A stretch of DNA of 64,000 bases from Jacaranda mimosifolia (taxonomy: Eukaryota > Streptophyta > Magnoliopsida > Lamiales > Bignoniaceae): NCBI GenBank assembly GCA_018894105.1, contig CM032128.1, forward strand, positions 27,923,299 through 27,987,298, written 5' to 3'. Positions 1-10,372 of the stretch are shown piece by piece; the first letter of the stretch is position 1, and every line of letters starts with the position of its first letter. The notes under the pieces were generated by a model. It searched no databases. It saw only the letters and a program-made list of their open reading frames with translations, and was not told where the DNA came from. Both the position numbers and the translations under genes were made by a program.

Positions 1-494
1 CACTATAACCTGATATAAATGTCATTTTTAATAACAATTAATGACACTTAGTTAAAAGCCTTTAAAACCCATTTATGGTGGCATGTTCAATCAAATGCTA
101 CTATTTTATTTGACATTTATTAGTTAAGCGCCACAAAATATTACCTTCAGTGTCATTTTTTAACAAATATCACCATAATAGTATTACGTGTCATTGTGTT
201 ATAAAATGCCACACTAGATATTTTATGACATTTTTTCCAAATGACATTATAACTAACTATGAGTGAAATTTTAAGAAAAATAATTAGTGACACTAATTAA
301 GTGCCTTTAAAATACATTTATGGTGGCATTTTCAATCAACTGACACCATTTTATTTGTCATTCAATTATCAAATGTCACTAAATATTATTTTATAGTGAC
401 ACTTTTTGTAATTGTCACCATATTATTCTTATGTGGCATTACTTTATAAAGTGTCACAAAGTTAGTGCCACTAGAGGCCATTTTTCTTGTAGTG
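1..494. mobile_element. CACTA (En/Spm) transposon end, truncated by window edge
   Basis: The segment ends at 494 in TTCTTGTAGTG, the reverse complement of the plant CACTA terminus CACTACAAGAA. The ~490 bp before it are full of short subterminal repeats of the form TGTCACTAA, GTGGCATT and TGTCACCATA in both orientations, which is typical of CACTA subterminal regions where the transposase binds. The other end lies to the left of the window. No coding sequence is visible. The element probably inserted into the Mutator-like unit that resumes after 494. Confidence 0.75.
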
Positions 495-580
495 GTTAAC
501 TCATATGTTACTAATTAATTGATTAGTATTGATGTTCTAATCAATATATTATGTTGACAATCAAGGAAGAGGACAAGTGC

Positions 581-896
581 AGCAAGCCTGTTATTGGAGA
601 GTGTACAGGTTCAGTAGGCTTTTGAGCTTTACATATTTTTTATTTTATTTTTTTTGGAAACTTTGCTTCATATATGTCTCCTTTTGTATGTAGGCGACTA
701 CAAATGATAATGTTGGAGAGAGTATGAGCCAACCATTGGGAAGTGTGCAAGTTCAGTAGGTAAACAAATGTTTTTTTAATTTTATTCTTTCTAGAAATTT
801 TGCTTTACATTTGTCTCTTCTTGTATGCAAGCCACTTGCAATGCTAATGTTGGAGAGAGTATGAGCCAGCCATTAGGGAGTGTGCAAGTTCCGCAG
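581..896 (+). repeat. Tandemly triplicated exon-intron unit (~140 bp)
   Basis: Three successive units share an exon end and an intron-like lead. Exon ends lie near 617, 759 and 896, so the period is 142 and 137 bp. Units two and three both start after an AG acceptor, encode A-T-x-N-x-N-V-G-E-S-M-S-Q-P-L-G-S-V-Q-V and end at a GT donor. Unit two ends in TAG where unit three has CAG, so it would stop translation if spliced in phase. Unit one (581-617) is more diverged. The introns share a T-rich body ending CTTTGTATGTAG or CTTGTATGCAAG. Confidence 0.6.
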
Positions 897-959
897 GTTG
901 TTAAGATTATTTTTTTTATGTTTATGTTAATTTTTTATTAAAACTGACTTCTCTTGCAT

Positions 960-1571
960 AAAGCTCACTAACAATGGACTGAAGGCCCCAACAAATGTGT
1001 AGCAAGGTTCAGCAAGCTTCAGCAGTGCAACAAGAAGAGATGAAAATGTAAGTATGTCAAGCTTTAAGATTAAGTTGGTGTCTTCGAGATGAAGTTGCTC
1101 ACTTTTATTTATAAATAGTACATTATTTTTGTGCCATTGTTTGTTGCACATACCATTTTGACATTGTTTCCAATGTTTCTATCAAGGGGCTTGTAACTGT
1201 GATGTTGCTTTTTGTACAGCCACTTTGAGATATTTAAAATCAAAGGGAAAGGTGACTTGAGGAGTAAGCACCCATTTAAGCCTCCTAGCCAACAAATGAA
1301 GCCAACTTCAGGTCTTGTGCCTTATTCATTTCCTATTCCAACAACATCAATGCACTCCGAAGTTAATATTAAAGCTCCTGCACCAATGGCTCCTCATCCT
1401 CATGCCATAAAGGATACCACTTCCAACACTGCTAGGGAAGTTTCTTCTGTGCCTGTAATCATTAAAGATGGAAAGAAGTATGTGACTATGTCTAACTTGA
1501 ATGCTACCGTATCAAAATCTACACAAGGAAAGAAGAATGATCCTAAAAGAAAGAAAGTTGGATTTGTGTAG
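960..1571 (+). pseudogene. 3' exons of a plant gene, possibly a Mutator-like transposase tail
   Basis: A penultimate exon seems to end at 1047 before a consensus GTAAGT donor. The last exon runs from 1220 (after TTTTTGTACAG) to the stop at 1569-1571. It encodes ~117 residues, rich in Pro, Ser and Lys, ending in a basic tail (KKNDPKRKKVGFV) that could act as a nuclear signal. There is no conserved catalytic domain here. Low-complexity basic tails are common at the C-terminus of plant MULE transposases, and a GRF zinc-finger ORF converges on this gene as in MuDR-type elements. I infer, rather than see, that it is the end of a transposase. The upstream catalytic exons would lie left of the CACTA insertion. 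Confidence 0.4.
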
Positions 1572-2139
1572 AGTATAACTGATGCATTTTTTTAATGATG
1601 GATTTCTGTAGAGTTTATGGTTTTTTATATGCCTTTGAGCCATGTTTTGATGGAGCCTACAAATGTACAATACTTGTGGCTCCTATAGGTTTTTTAGTAT
1701 TTTTGGTTGTCTAGTATTGAAGTTCTTTTTGGGCAGAAAATTGTATATTTTTTGGAGGATGTGGTTAGAATTGGAAATTGGGAGTTGTATTAATAGTGAA
1801 CTATGTTTTACTTAATGGAATCGATGCAATTGAATTGAAGCTTTAAAGTTTAAAGCTTTGGTTTGGTTATTTGAAAATTTTCAGGTTTCCACGTTACTAA
1901 ATCTTTTTCCAGAACACTTGTTATTTAACAAAATTTTGTAGAACCTATTTATAATTCACTCCTAATTGTATGCACAAATTAAGTGAATACACAAAATAGA
2001 GCCATTTGCCATAAAAAAAAACCAACTTGCCCAACATTCACTTTTAACTAACAAAACTATAATTCAGTAACATTAATTCATATAATCAACGAAAATGCAA
2101 AAGAGAGCCATACTGGGAAAATTGGTTCTTCAATTCACT
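1572..2139. other. 3' flank between the exon remnant and the solo LTR
   Basis: AT-rich non-coding sequence. It is continuous with the sequence after 5085 once the solo LTR and one copy of its target duplication are removed. No gene is seen. Confidence 0.5.
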
Positions 2140-2144
2140 TTACC

Positions 2145-5080
2145 TGTAACACCCCTAAAATTGGGTCTTTTGGAAAATAAGAATTGAGAAAATTAAGATT
2201 TTTATTGGTCGGATTTTAGGGCTCGAAAAATAGATGAAAAGAACTTGATTGCAAAAATTTTAAAAGTTTTGGGGTCAAAATAGAATTTAGAAAAACTTGA
2301 TTGAACTAACTTGAGAAGTTTTGGGGTTTTCATGGCTAAAATTTTAGGTCAACGGGGCTAACTAGAGCATTCCTTAATCCGGGGGCTGAATTGAAGTTTG
2401 AGCAAATCTTGAAGGACTTGATTGAAGGCTAAATAGAAATTTTGGGTCAAATATGAAATTCACAAAAATTAGTTTTATAAAAATGGCATTTTTTGCATTT
2501 GGACCCCCCCATTTCTTTCTTCTTCTTCCCTGCAACCTCACCCCTCCTCCATTGGCGATTTTCTTCTCCGACAAACCACTCTCCAAACCGCTCCATTTAC
2601 CCTTTTTCCCACTTCACCAGCTTTCTTCTGGCACCTTGCACGCAGTGTTCTGGGCAGCAAACCACCAGAATCGAGAGCTCAAGAAAACCCACTTTAGACG
2701 AGCATGGCGGACACTAGCGAAACCACGGCTAATCGAGTATTTGGGCAACATTTCTAAAAGCCCGCAGTTGGAGGAACAAGGTGGTGCTACTGCATGTACT
2801 GAAAGGATTCTCTAGGTGGTGGCATTGAGTTTTTCGACAATGGCGGTATTAAGAAATTTTTGTCTCCTCGACTCGACGATCTCACTCGTGTGCTTAGTTT
2901 GTGATTCTGGATATCCTATATTGCTCTTGTGTTGGAAGTGGAATGCTTTTGGATTATATATGTATATGTATATAAATGTATATTGTATCTTGTTGTTATC
3001 GTATCATATCTTGATCATTAATAGTATTGTAATGTATCAATTTTGGAAAGACATGTGACTTGGCATACATATATATATATATATATATCCCATGCTTGGA
3101 CTTATTATAGTTAATGGACCCGGATTGACATATTATATGCAATTGGATTAGTTAAGTGCATTAAGTATGTAAACAGCTTGAGGATTATGGAAATTGGGAC
3201 CTAAATATAGATATTGAGATTAATCTTATTGAATGAGCGATAATGATAATTGAGAAGATGTATTGGCAATTATGAATCAAGGACTAGAATTCATTCTATT
3301 ATTGGGATTGAAATAATTTTGTAATTATTTTTGTAGTAATCGTCTTAATTAGCATATCTTGTACCGATAGATTTGATCGAATCCTGATTACTGTATTAGT
3401 TGGTAATTAGAGGTTTTGGAGACTGACAATAGTTAATTATGCGTATTAAGAATCAACGAAGGATTGTAATGGTAAATACCCTTTTGTTTAGGTGATGACG
3501 AATGGGGTCTTGCCGACTAGTAGGATTGCTGACTGTGGTTGCTATATCTAAGAACTACAAAGGTGAGGGTCTACCAACCTGACACTTTCTTTATTTATCT
3601 GTTATTGTGATGAACCCTTGTGTGGGTTTCTTGCTTTTGTACTGTAATCTGATTTGTTGAAATCTTGATTGATATCTGTTATCTGATCTATACACCCCTA
3701 TGTAGGTTATTGTTTGTTATCAATTCTAAATTCTATTTGTTCTAGCGCCCAGAACTCTTATCTGTTATCTATTACTTTTTGTTATCTGTTCCATTTTGTT
3801 CTATTATCTGTCGCCTTGTTGGCATTTCTGTACTGTTCTGAACTGTCAGTACTATTATCTGTTCGATCTGTTATCCGATTGTTTGTTATCTGTTCGATCA
3901 ATTATTTAACTGTATGTTGTTTGCTTATACTGGTATTTCGAGACGTTAATTCCTGTTGTGTAAGCATGGGATAAGCAGTAAGCCCTGAATTCTGATTAAG
4001 TAATAGGAAGTTAATCCCGAATGTTTGGCTAGGATAAGCCGTAAGCCCTGGGACATTAATCCCTACTAGGTGCATAGGATAAGTCGTAAGCCCAAAACTT
4101 GTGATAAGGAAATCTGATTGACATGTTCTGTTTCATTTTCTGACTGTATTCTGATTGCTTATATTCTGTTCATGGAGCAACAAGGTTGCAAAAGTTTCTT
4201 GGTCTAGAACAGGCCTTTGTCCAAGTTGGATGAGCCGTTTGTATTTTCTCCCGAACTGATCCGACTAAGACAATCCTAGGCCATTCGAGCCGACAGCCAC
4301 AACTCTTGAACTAGTTCCTACTGATAATCTTAAAATCTGAAAATATCTGTTTTGCCCGACTGTATTCTAATTGCCTGTTATGATCTGTTTGTCTGTTTGT
4401 ATCCAGTCCGCCTATAATCTGACTATTCTGTCTAATTGTACTCTGCTTGTAATTGCTTGATATGCTCTTGTTTTGATTGACTAATGATAATCTATTGAGT
4501 TGATTCTTCCTTGACGGATCCTTACAATTATTATTACAATTATCCCTTACTAAGTCTTTGGACTTACCCCTCCCCCCCTGTATTACTTTGATTTTCTCAG
4601 ACAGGGATAAGTGATGGATGCGGATTTCTGGTTTGAACTGGAGGAAAATTATCTCTTGTAATAGAACAATTGTTTGAATGTATATATATGGAACCATTTG
4701 AATATTTAGCTTGAACTTGAGACATTGTGATGATATCATGTTGATGCTGATAACTTCAGGTATGTAAATGTGGCTAGGTATATAAGAAGGTGAATCATGG
4801 CATTTACCTAATGATTTGATGAGTCAATTAAGTTTGAAATTTCCACTGCTTCTGATAAATTAGATTTGAGATTTTGTGGCATGTGTTTAGTATATGTGTT
4901 GTATGTTACAAGTTTATTTAAGGTTTGTTTGAGTTGGAATCCACTACTATTTCTAATAAGTTTGGCTTTTGGTAAATTAAGATTGAATTTTATGGGCACA
5001 TTGATTGTATCATGGGTTCAATTTAAAATTGAACTAAGTGGCGCCTCGACTTAGGTGCTATCCCGAGTGGAAGCGCTACA
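2145..5080 (+). mobile_element. Solo LTR of a long-LTR Ty3/gypsy element (family X-like)
   Basis: The 2936-bp segment begins TGTAACACCC and ends GCGCTACA. It is flanked by perfect 5-bp target duplications TTACC at 2140-2144 and 5081-5085. No internal region, primer site or polypurine tract adjoins it, so it is a solo LTR left by LTR-LTR recombination. It shares layout with the other long LTRs in this window: a TATA-like site early on (2475), then a C-rich leader (2500-2720), TCTGTTATC-type repeats (3600-4450) and a CTAAGTCTTTGGACTTAC inverted repeat at 4550-4567. ORFs inside it are fortuitous. The TGTAACACCC start is usual in Tekay/Del-type gypsy LTRs. Confidence 0.9.
2475..2483 (+). promoter_or_regulatory. 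Putative LTR TATA box (solo LTR)
   Basis: TTATAAAAA lies ~330 bp into the LTR, just before a C-rich leader. The placement matches the TATA-like sites in the other long LTRs of the window. Confidence 0.35.
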
Positions 5081-5394
5081 TTACCAGTACAAACTAGTGC
5101 CAAACAGAGCATTGCTGGGAAATTTTTTTCAACTGTCACTACACTTAGACTTTAATAGTACACACAAGAAGATTACATCTTAAACATACATAAACACAAA
5201 TCACAATACATTAAGATAACCTACAGTAGACTTAAGTTTACACTTCAATTTTCTTCCCAACATAGACAATAGAATAGAGCAAACTGAATTCCAATTTAGC
5301 CTTATCTTCTCTGCTATCCTCAGTTTTCCCTTCAAAACAACCATTTGAAGACAAAAGGCATCCAAGAAATAACCAACAACCGAAGGTACATATT

Positions 5395-5690
5395 TGTTTT
5401 CCTTCTCAACTGTGCATTTTAACCTCCAACTCTGTGACTCTGACCTTCAATTTAGGAAGTTGAGCCTCCATTTCATTAATCCGTCATAATAATCTAGGTA
5501 TTATGGTTTTTGCCTTTGCACAAATCAGCTTATCTTCCCATACGAAAAAGCCACAACCACTACCATTGGTAGAGTTGGCACATACCAGGAACCTCCTTCC
5601 AGGATTCTCATTTGTCCATGATGTTCTCAAGCGAGCTTGGTTCCAACAGTAGCACACTGCATCTGCTTGTGTTGAGGAGGAAAAAGACAT
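5395..5690 (-). pseudogene. GRF-type zinc finger protein, interrupted
   Basis: Translation from the ATG at 5690 gives a GRF zinc finger at about residues 13-53: C13-Y-C15, the RTSWT motif, NPGRRF at 29-34, C37 and C46-G-F-F followed by W51. GRF fingers bind single-stranded nucleic acid in several repair proteins; in plants many short GRF proteins of unknown role occur, often with a coiled coil after the finger. Here the frame meets TGA-CGG after residue 68, but the next ~29 codons read on as a Leu/Val/Lys heptad-like stretch (EMEAQLPKLKVRVTELEV), so TGA probably replaced CGA. It converges on the + strand exons ending at 1571 and lies ~300 bp inside a MULE-like terminus, so it may be the accessory gene of that transposon. 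GRF assignment is firm, the role inferred. Confidence 0.7.
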
Positions 5691-5984
5691 TCTTCAAGGA
5701 GATTCATAATACCTCAGCCACACTTGTGTTGAGCGAACAAAGAAATTGGAGAGAAAGAAACAAGAAAAGTGAAATGGAGAATGAGGAAATTAGGGGCTAG
5801 GGCACAACATTTTTTTTGGCCGGTTTCTGATATTTAATCCAACGTGTCTTCCCTCCAAATTTCACTTGGCTACGTTGGATTCCCTCCAATTTCTATTTGT
5901 ACACAGTAGCAGAATTAACGAGCATATGCACGTCACACGTGCAAAATCTATCAAAAAGTTAGCGGTTGGACTGTTTATGCAACT

Positions 5985-6095
5985 GTGCAGTTAATTATGG
6001 GACTTATTTTAGCTATTTTGAAAAGCATGGTACCTATTTTGCTAGTGGTCCTAAAGTTTGGGACCAAAATTGCATTTTTGCCGGAAATTAGTGTG
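5985..6095. repeat. Probable terminal inverted repeat of a Mutator-like element (right end)
   Basis: This segment contains GGGACTTATTTTAGCTATTT, GGTACCTATTTTGCTAGTGG and GGGACCAAAATTGCATTTTT in series. That style of sequence (no more than a given base call, then 'colourless' AT-rich phrases) is common in long TIRs of plant MULEs. The partner end is not in the window, so this rests on resemblance only. Confidence 0.4.
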
Positions 6096-6178
6096 CTTTA
6101 TGACATATAATCAACTAATTGATTAGCAAGAAAATAAGTTGTATACAAGGAAGCTTATTTACAAGGTAGACAACTACT

Positions 6179-6210
<32 letters not shown>

Positions 6211-7230
6211 TTCATTTGTAGGGAGTTGAAAATAATGTATATTTGATGAGTTACCATATATTATAATTAGTGGGAAGAAAAAACCTAAATCTAGATTAGG
6301 TGGGTGGATATTAATGAAGGTGAATTTTAGCAACCACCCCTGAGGTATTTCAAAAATTACAAAAATCCTTCAAATTGACAAACCTATTTGTAAGGTAGAC
6401 AGAAAATGTAAAAAGTCAAAAATACCCCTAATGGAAAAATAATTAAAAAAATAAAAAAGGCTGAAAATTGGTTTGATGCCTAAAGTCCTAAATGCCCCAT
6501 CAATGTGTCATAATATCTTAAAATTTTGAATTATTTTAAATAGCATATATATTTAAAATAATCTATTTATATAATTAAATGTATCTAATAATATTAAATA
6601 ATGAAATATTTATTGCATATTAAACAATATTAAACTAATAATCATATCTAAAATAATTTAGTTAAATTTAATTAAATTATTTATTAAAATAGAAATTATA
6701 TTTAAAATAAAAATATTTATCATTTATTCAAATAATAAAAATATATAAAATAATTATAAAATTGAGTTAAATTTATTAATTAATAAAAACAATAAATAGA
6801 AAACTAAAAGTTATATTAACTAAGAATAAATAAGTAATTAAAATTAAATATATGTATTTTCAACTATTTTAAATTAAATTATGTTATTTATTAAAATAAT
6901 AATCATATACAAATTAAAGATATTTAAAATAATTAAAATATTTATTCAAATAATAATCTATCTAAAATAACAATAAACAAGTAAAAAAAAATTATTAATT
7001 GACAAAAACAATAACTAAAAAATTAAAAACTATATTAATTAAGAGTAAATAAGTAAAAAAATTAAAATATATGTATTTTTAACTATTTTAATTATTAATT
7101 AAAATAGATAAATTTTTAAATTTAATTATATTATTTATTAGAATAATAATCATATCTAAATTAAAAATATTTAACATAATTAAAATATTTATTCAAATAA
7201 TAAATCTCTCTAAAATAATTGATGAACCAA
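6096..7230. repeat. AT-rich spacer with (TA)n and 219-bp tandem duplication
   Basis: A (TA)n run is at 6183-6210. At 6318-6420 there is AGCAACCACCCCTGAGGT, like the end of another TIR element, but no partner was found. From about 6776 a ~219-bp unit repeats in tandem: AAAAACAATAAATAGAAAAC at 6785 and AAAAACAATAACTAAAAAAT at 7004 start equivalent blocks, followed by parallel TATGTATTTTCAACTATTTT and TATGTATTTTTAACTATTTT. A weaker earlier copy begins near 6560. No coding is seen. Confidence 0.6.
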
Positions 7231-7700
7231 GACAATCCTAGAAGACATCGTTGGAGCAACTCTAGAGATAAAGGAAAGAGGTGAATTCTCATAAAGTTAA
7301 CAACGCCAACACCTTCCCTGCAGTAGGCAAACTCCAAAGAGAAAGAAACAAACGGATTCAACTCAAAGTAAAAGGAACTCCAGAGACTGAAGAAGCTATC
7401 CTTGGCGACCTAGTCAGCACTTTAGAAATGGTGAATGTCCCTAACTTCCATAACCACGTCCCTTGAAGCACGACAAAGTCATTATTAGTAGAGTCGGTTT
7501 GTTTCAATTTAGTAGACTAGGTTTCTCTTTAGAATTCAAGTTTGATTTTCAATATTATAAAGTAGCATTTTTCTTTTTGCAAACAAAGCCCACCCAAACG
7601 TGGGAGACAGAGAAGGTTATATTGAGATTCAATGAAGATTCTGATTTCTTCTAAATACTTGTCTTTTTTTATTGCAAACTGACCTTTTAAAGGAATAACG
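7231..7700. other. Low-complexity-free spacer, no recognised gene
   Basis: Short ORFs on both strands, none with a recognisable domain. It may be a decayed element, since its base composition is less AT-rich than its left neighbour. Confidence 0.3.
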
Positions 7701-7701
7701 T

Positions 7702-8155
7702 ATTCATTGTAAGCCCTAAAAGGCACGCAAAATATCACAATGAGAGATCCCAAGGGGCTCTTTCCATGGAACATTATATCGCCATGGAAGACCTCAAGAG
7801 ATTCCCTCCACGAAGCAACACATCCTGCTATAAGATCCCTAAGGACACACACAACAACCAAGACTACAATAATGCCCTAAAGAGGATGCATAGTAAATAA
7901 AATTGTTATAACACCACCAATAAGGCGTACGGCAAGCAAGACAAGCAAGACTGCTATAAGACTCATAAGGGGTTGCACAATGAACAAGACTGCTATAAGA
8001 ACCCCCCAAGGGGGCGGGCAGCATCTAAGATGGCTATAAAAGCCTCATGTGGCGCACAAAAATGCAAAGTACTGTAAGACCCCGAAGGGAGCTTGCAAAT
8101 ATCAAGACTATTTTAAGAGCCCTAAAAGGGCTTGCAAAAATCAAGCTACTGTAAG
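7702..8155. repeat. Decayed minisatellite, ~38-42 bp unit
   Basis: Imperfect head-to-tail units share CAAGACTGCTATAAGA, then a CC-AAGGGG core and GCTTGCAAA. The clearest are about 7946-8150 (CAAGACTGCTATAAGACTCA, CAAGACTGCTATAAGAACCC, GATGGCTATAAAAGCC, GTACTGTAAGACCCCGAAGG, AAGACTATTTTAAGAGCCCT). Older units extend to about 7702. No function is evident. Confidence 0.65.
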
Positions 8156-9463
8156 TAGTGTTCGAAAAACTTGATTGTTCATTAAACTGTGAATTGCAAA
8201 CCTTACTGATTTACAGTTCACTGGTTCAACTGTTGGTTGAATCATAATTGAACTGTAATTGAACCATGACATCATAAATACATGACAATATATATCCATA
8301 TATATATATATAGGAGAGTGATTCTATGCCTCAAAAAGTCTAACTCCTCCAGAGTGAGCGAATAAGGAAACTATTAATACCAACAAGACTCTCATCTAAA
8401 AGAGGAGCATCGTCGAGCTACTCCTCAAAAGAGTGTACTTCTCTGGAATTAGACTCTAAATCCGACCTTGATTCAAAAAAATAAAATAATTCAATAACTA
8501 AAGATTGATGAACATGCTTATTATGCACAATCCCACAATGCAAAATAAGATTGTAAAATGTGCCCAAAGGAGAGACTGCAAACTCAAAAAATATCATGAC
8601 ACCATGAGGGAGACAACCCCATGAAACCACACCAAACTAATGCTAGAATGATCGGCCGAGGTAGAGGCGCCCCAACTACCTGCCCAAAGAGGTGGGCCGG
8701 CCCAACGATCTACTTTGTTAGCTCTAACTCCACCTCCACCAATTCCATCATCATACAAATTAGCCCTCCTACTATCATCACTACCCCACATCTTTCTCTC
8801 AAGTTTAGACTCCTCCTCTCATTACTCTCTGTCTTTTAAGTAAGATAACTTTCCCAAGAGGCAACTCCCTAAAAGTGACTTCCTTACAATAATCAATTTG
8901 GGTGTCAATAAGGAGTAGAGAGTAGGTAGGGGATAATCTCTCAAATTCATCTTGCTAGCAATAAAGGAAAGTATCCAAATCTTGTGCAATATATTATTGC
9001 AAGGCTCTTGGAGAATAGACATCGCTAGTAAAGCACAATCTCCCAAAATGAATAAATAAAATATTAATTAATTGATCATTAAAATAATTAAAGTTAAATT
9101 AAAGGCAGGTCAAAAAATACAATGACAAAATTCACTATTATGGTAAGGAAAATTAGAAATAATAATTAAATAATCCTTACAATTTAAAAAGGTAAATTTT
9201 CACTAAAAATAGTATGATGTACAAAATTAAAACCCTAAACCTTAAAAGTACAAATTAACCCAATAAGAAATCAATTCTAAAGAAAACTTTTTAGAATTAT
9301 CATTCGCAGAACTTTGTTAAATTGCCTCAATAAATAGTATGCAAACTCTTGAAGATTAAACGTAAAAATCACCATAATTAAGTATAGTGGTCATGACGCT
9401 TCAAATTATAATTGATCCAGATCTACTTTTTCAATCAAGGAAATTAAATCAATTGTATATTAC
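8156..9463. other. Spacer left of the Tat element
   Basis: A (TA)n run lies near 8290-8312. The stretch 8615-8840 is C-rich and has open frames on both strands, none with a domain I recognise. The rest is AT-rich and non-coding. Confidence 0.35.
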
Positions 9464-9790
9464 TGTAGACATATTAAATTTTGAACCAATTGAGAAGTGA
9501 CACACGTAAAATAATATATTAGATATTAATTCAAAATTTTCTATTTAAATTTTGGGATATATTAAATTTAATTTTAAAAGATAAATAGTTAATTTTAATT
9601 AATAATTTAGGATTTATTTTATATTCGAATCGGGCATTGGTATTGATATTTGATATTGATATTATCTTTGATGTTTGATACTATCAAATCAAATATATCT
9701 GATATTATCTCTTGATATTTGATATCATCTTATCGAAGAAATAACCTTTGAAATAGTTCAAGTCAATCTAAAAGTCTTCCAGCAAGCACC

Positions 9791-9798
9791 TATATAAA
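9791..9798 (+). promoter_or_regulatory. TATA box of the Tat 5' LTR
   Basis: A perfect TATATAAA lies 328 bp into the LTR and is conserved at 22603-22610 in the 3' LTR. Transcription would start ~30 bp downstream, defining R from about 9825. Confidence 0.7.
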
Positions 9799-9880
9799 GG
9801 GGCGATTTTAGCTCATTTGATACAACACAAATTACAGCAAGTGAGAGAAATTTTGAAGGAGTCCAGCAATTCTTTCCAGC

Positions 9881-10165
9881 AAATTTAAGGAGATCCACAG
9901 CGTTCAAAGCGTTCTTCGCGGGACTCATACATTTTTCACGTTTGATTTGAGATTAAGGTATGAAACCCTCAAATTTGCGTTATTTTCTTCAAAATCAAAC
10001 TAAAAAAATCCACAACGCTCAAAGTGTTCTTCACAAAGCTCATATTTTGATATTTGATTTGAGATTAAGGTGCGAAATCTTTGAATTGATGTTATTTTCT
10101 TCAAATCAAATTTAAGAAGATCCACATTATTCAAGATGTTCTATGTGGAGCTCATTAAATTCGAG
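9881..10165 (+). repeat. Three tandem copies of a 112-115 bp LTR block
   Basis: The anchor ATCCACA occurs at 9893, 10008 and 10120. Each is followed by a CTCAAAGTGTTCTTC-like phrase, then (units one and two) GATTTGAGATTAAGG and TTATTTTCTTC. Unit three is partial. Confidence 0.75.
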
Positions 10166-10309
10166 GTCATATTGCAAAAAGAAGAATCATATGATTATAT
10201 TAGAAATTGAATTCACATTTGATAGATTTTTATTTTATTTTATTTATATGAATTTTCTTTTCTTGTAATTTTATTTATTGCAGACAAAGAAATTTGCGTT
10301 TACAAATTT

Positions 10310-10327
10310 TGGCACGCTCAGTGCGAC
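10310..10327 (+). other. Primer binding site of the Tat element
   Basis: TGGCACGCTCAGTGCGAC starts 5 bp after the LTR end. TGGCACGC-type sites are usual in plant Tat relatives. The priming tRNA cannot be named with confidence from sequence alone. Confidence 0.6.
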
Positions 10328-10372
10328 TATCTTTACCTCTCATCTCTTTCTTTCATCAAAGATTGAAGTATC

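Larger units (their letters stand above)
9464..10304 (+). repeat. 5' LTR of the Tat element
   Basis: Starts TGTAGACATATT and ends TTTACA just before the primer site. It matches 22224-22693 over U3 and early R. Relative to the 3' copy it lacks ~50 bp after the position equivalent to GCATTG (about 9640), where the 3' LTR has an extra GACACATGTCAAAG-type segment. It carries three tandem copies of a 112-115 bp block in R/U5. Confidence 0.85.

Noticed and set aside
2453..2815. 120-aa ORF with a hydrophobic start resembling a signal peptide
   Set aside because: It lies inside the solo LTR at the leader block. Equivalent ORFs are absent from related LTRs.
3714..4739. ORFs rich in Leu, Cys and Ile on + and Asn/Gln on -
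   Set aside because: They come from CTGTTATCTG-like simple repeats inside the solo LTR, not from coding selection.
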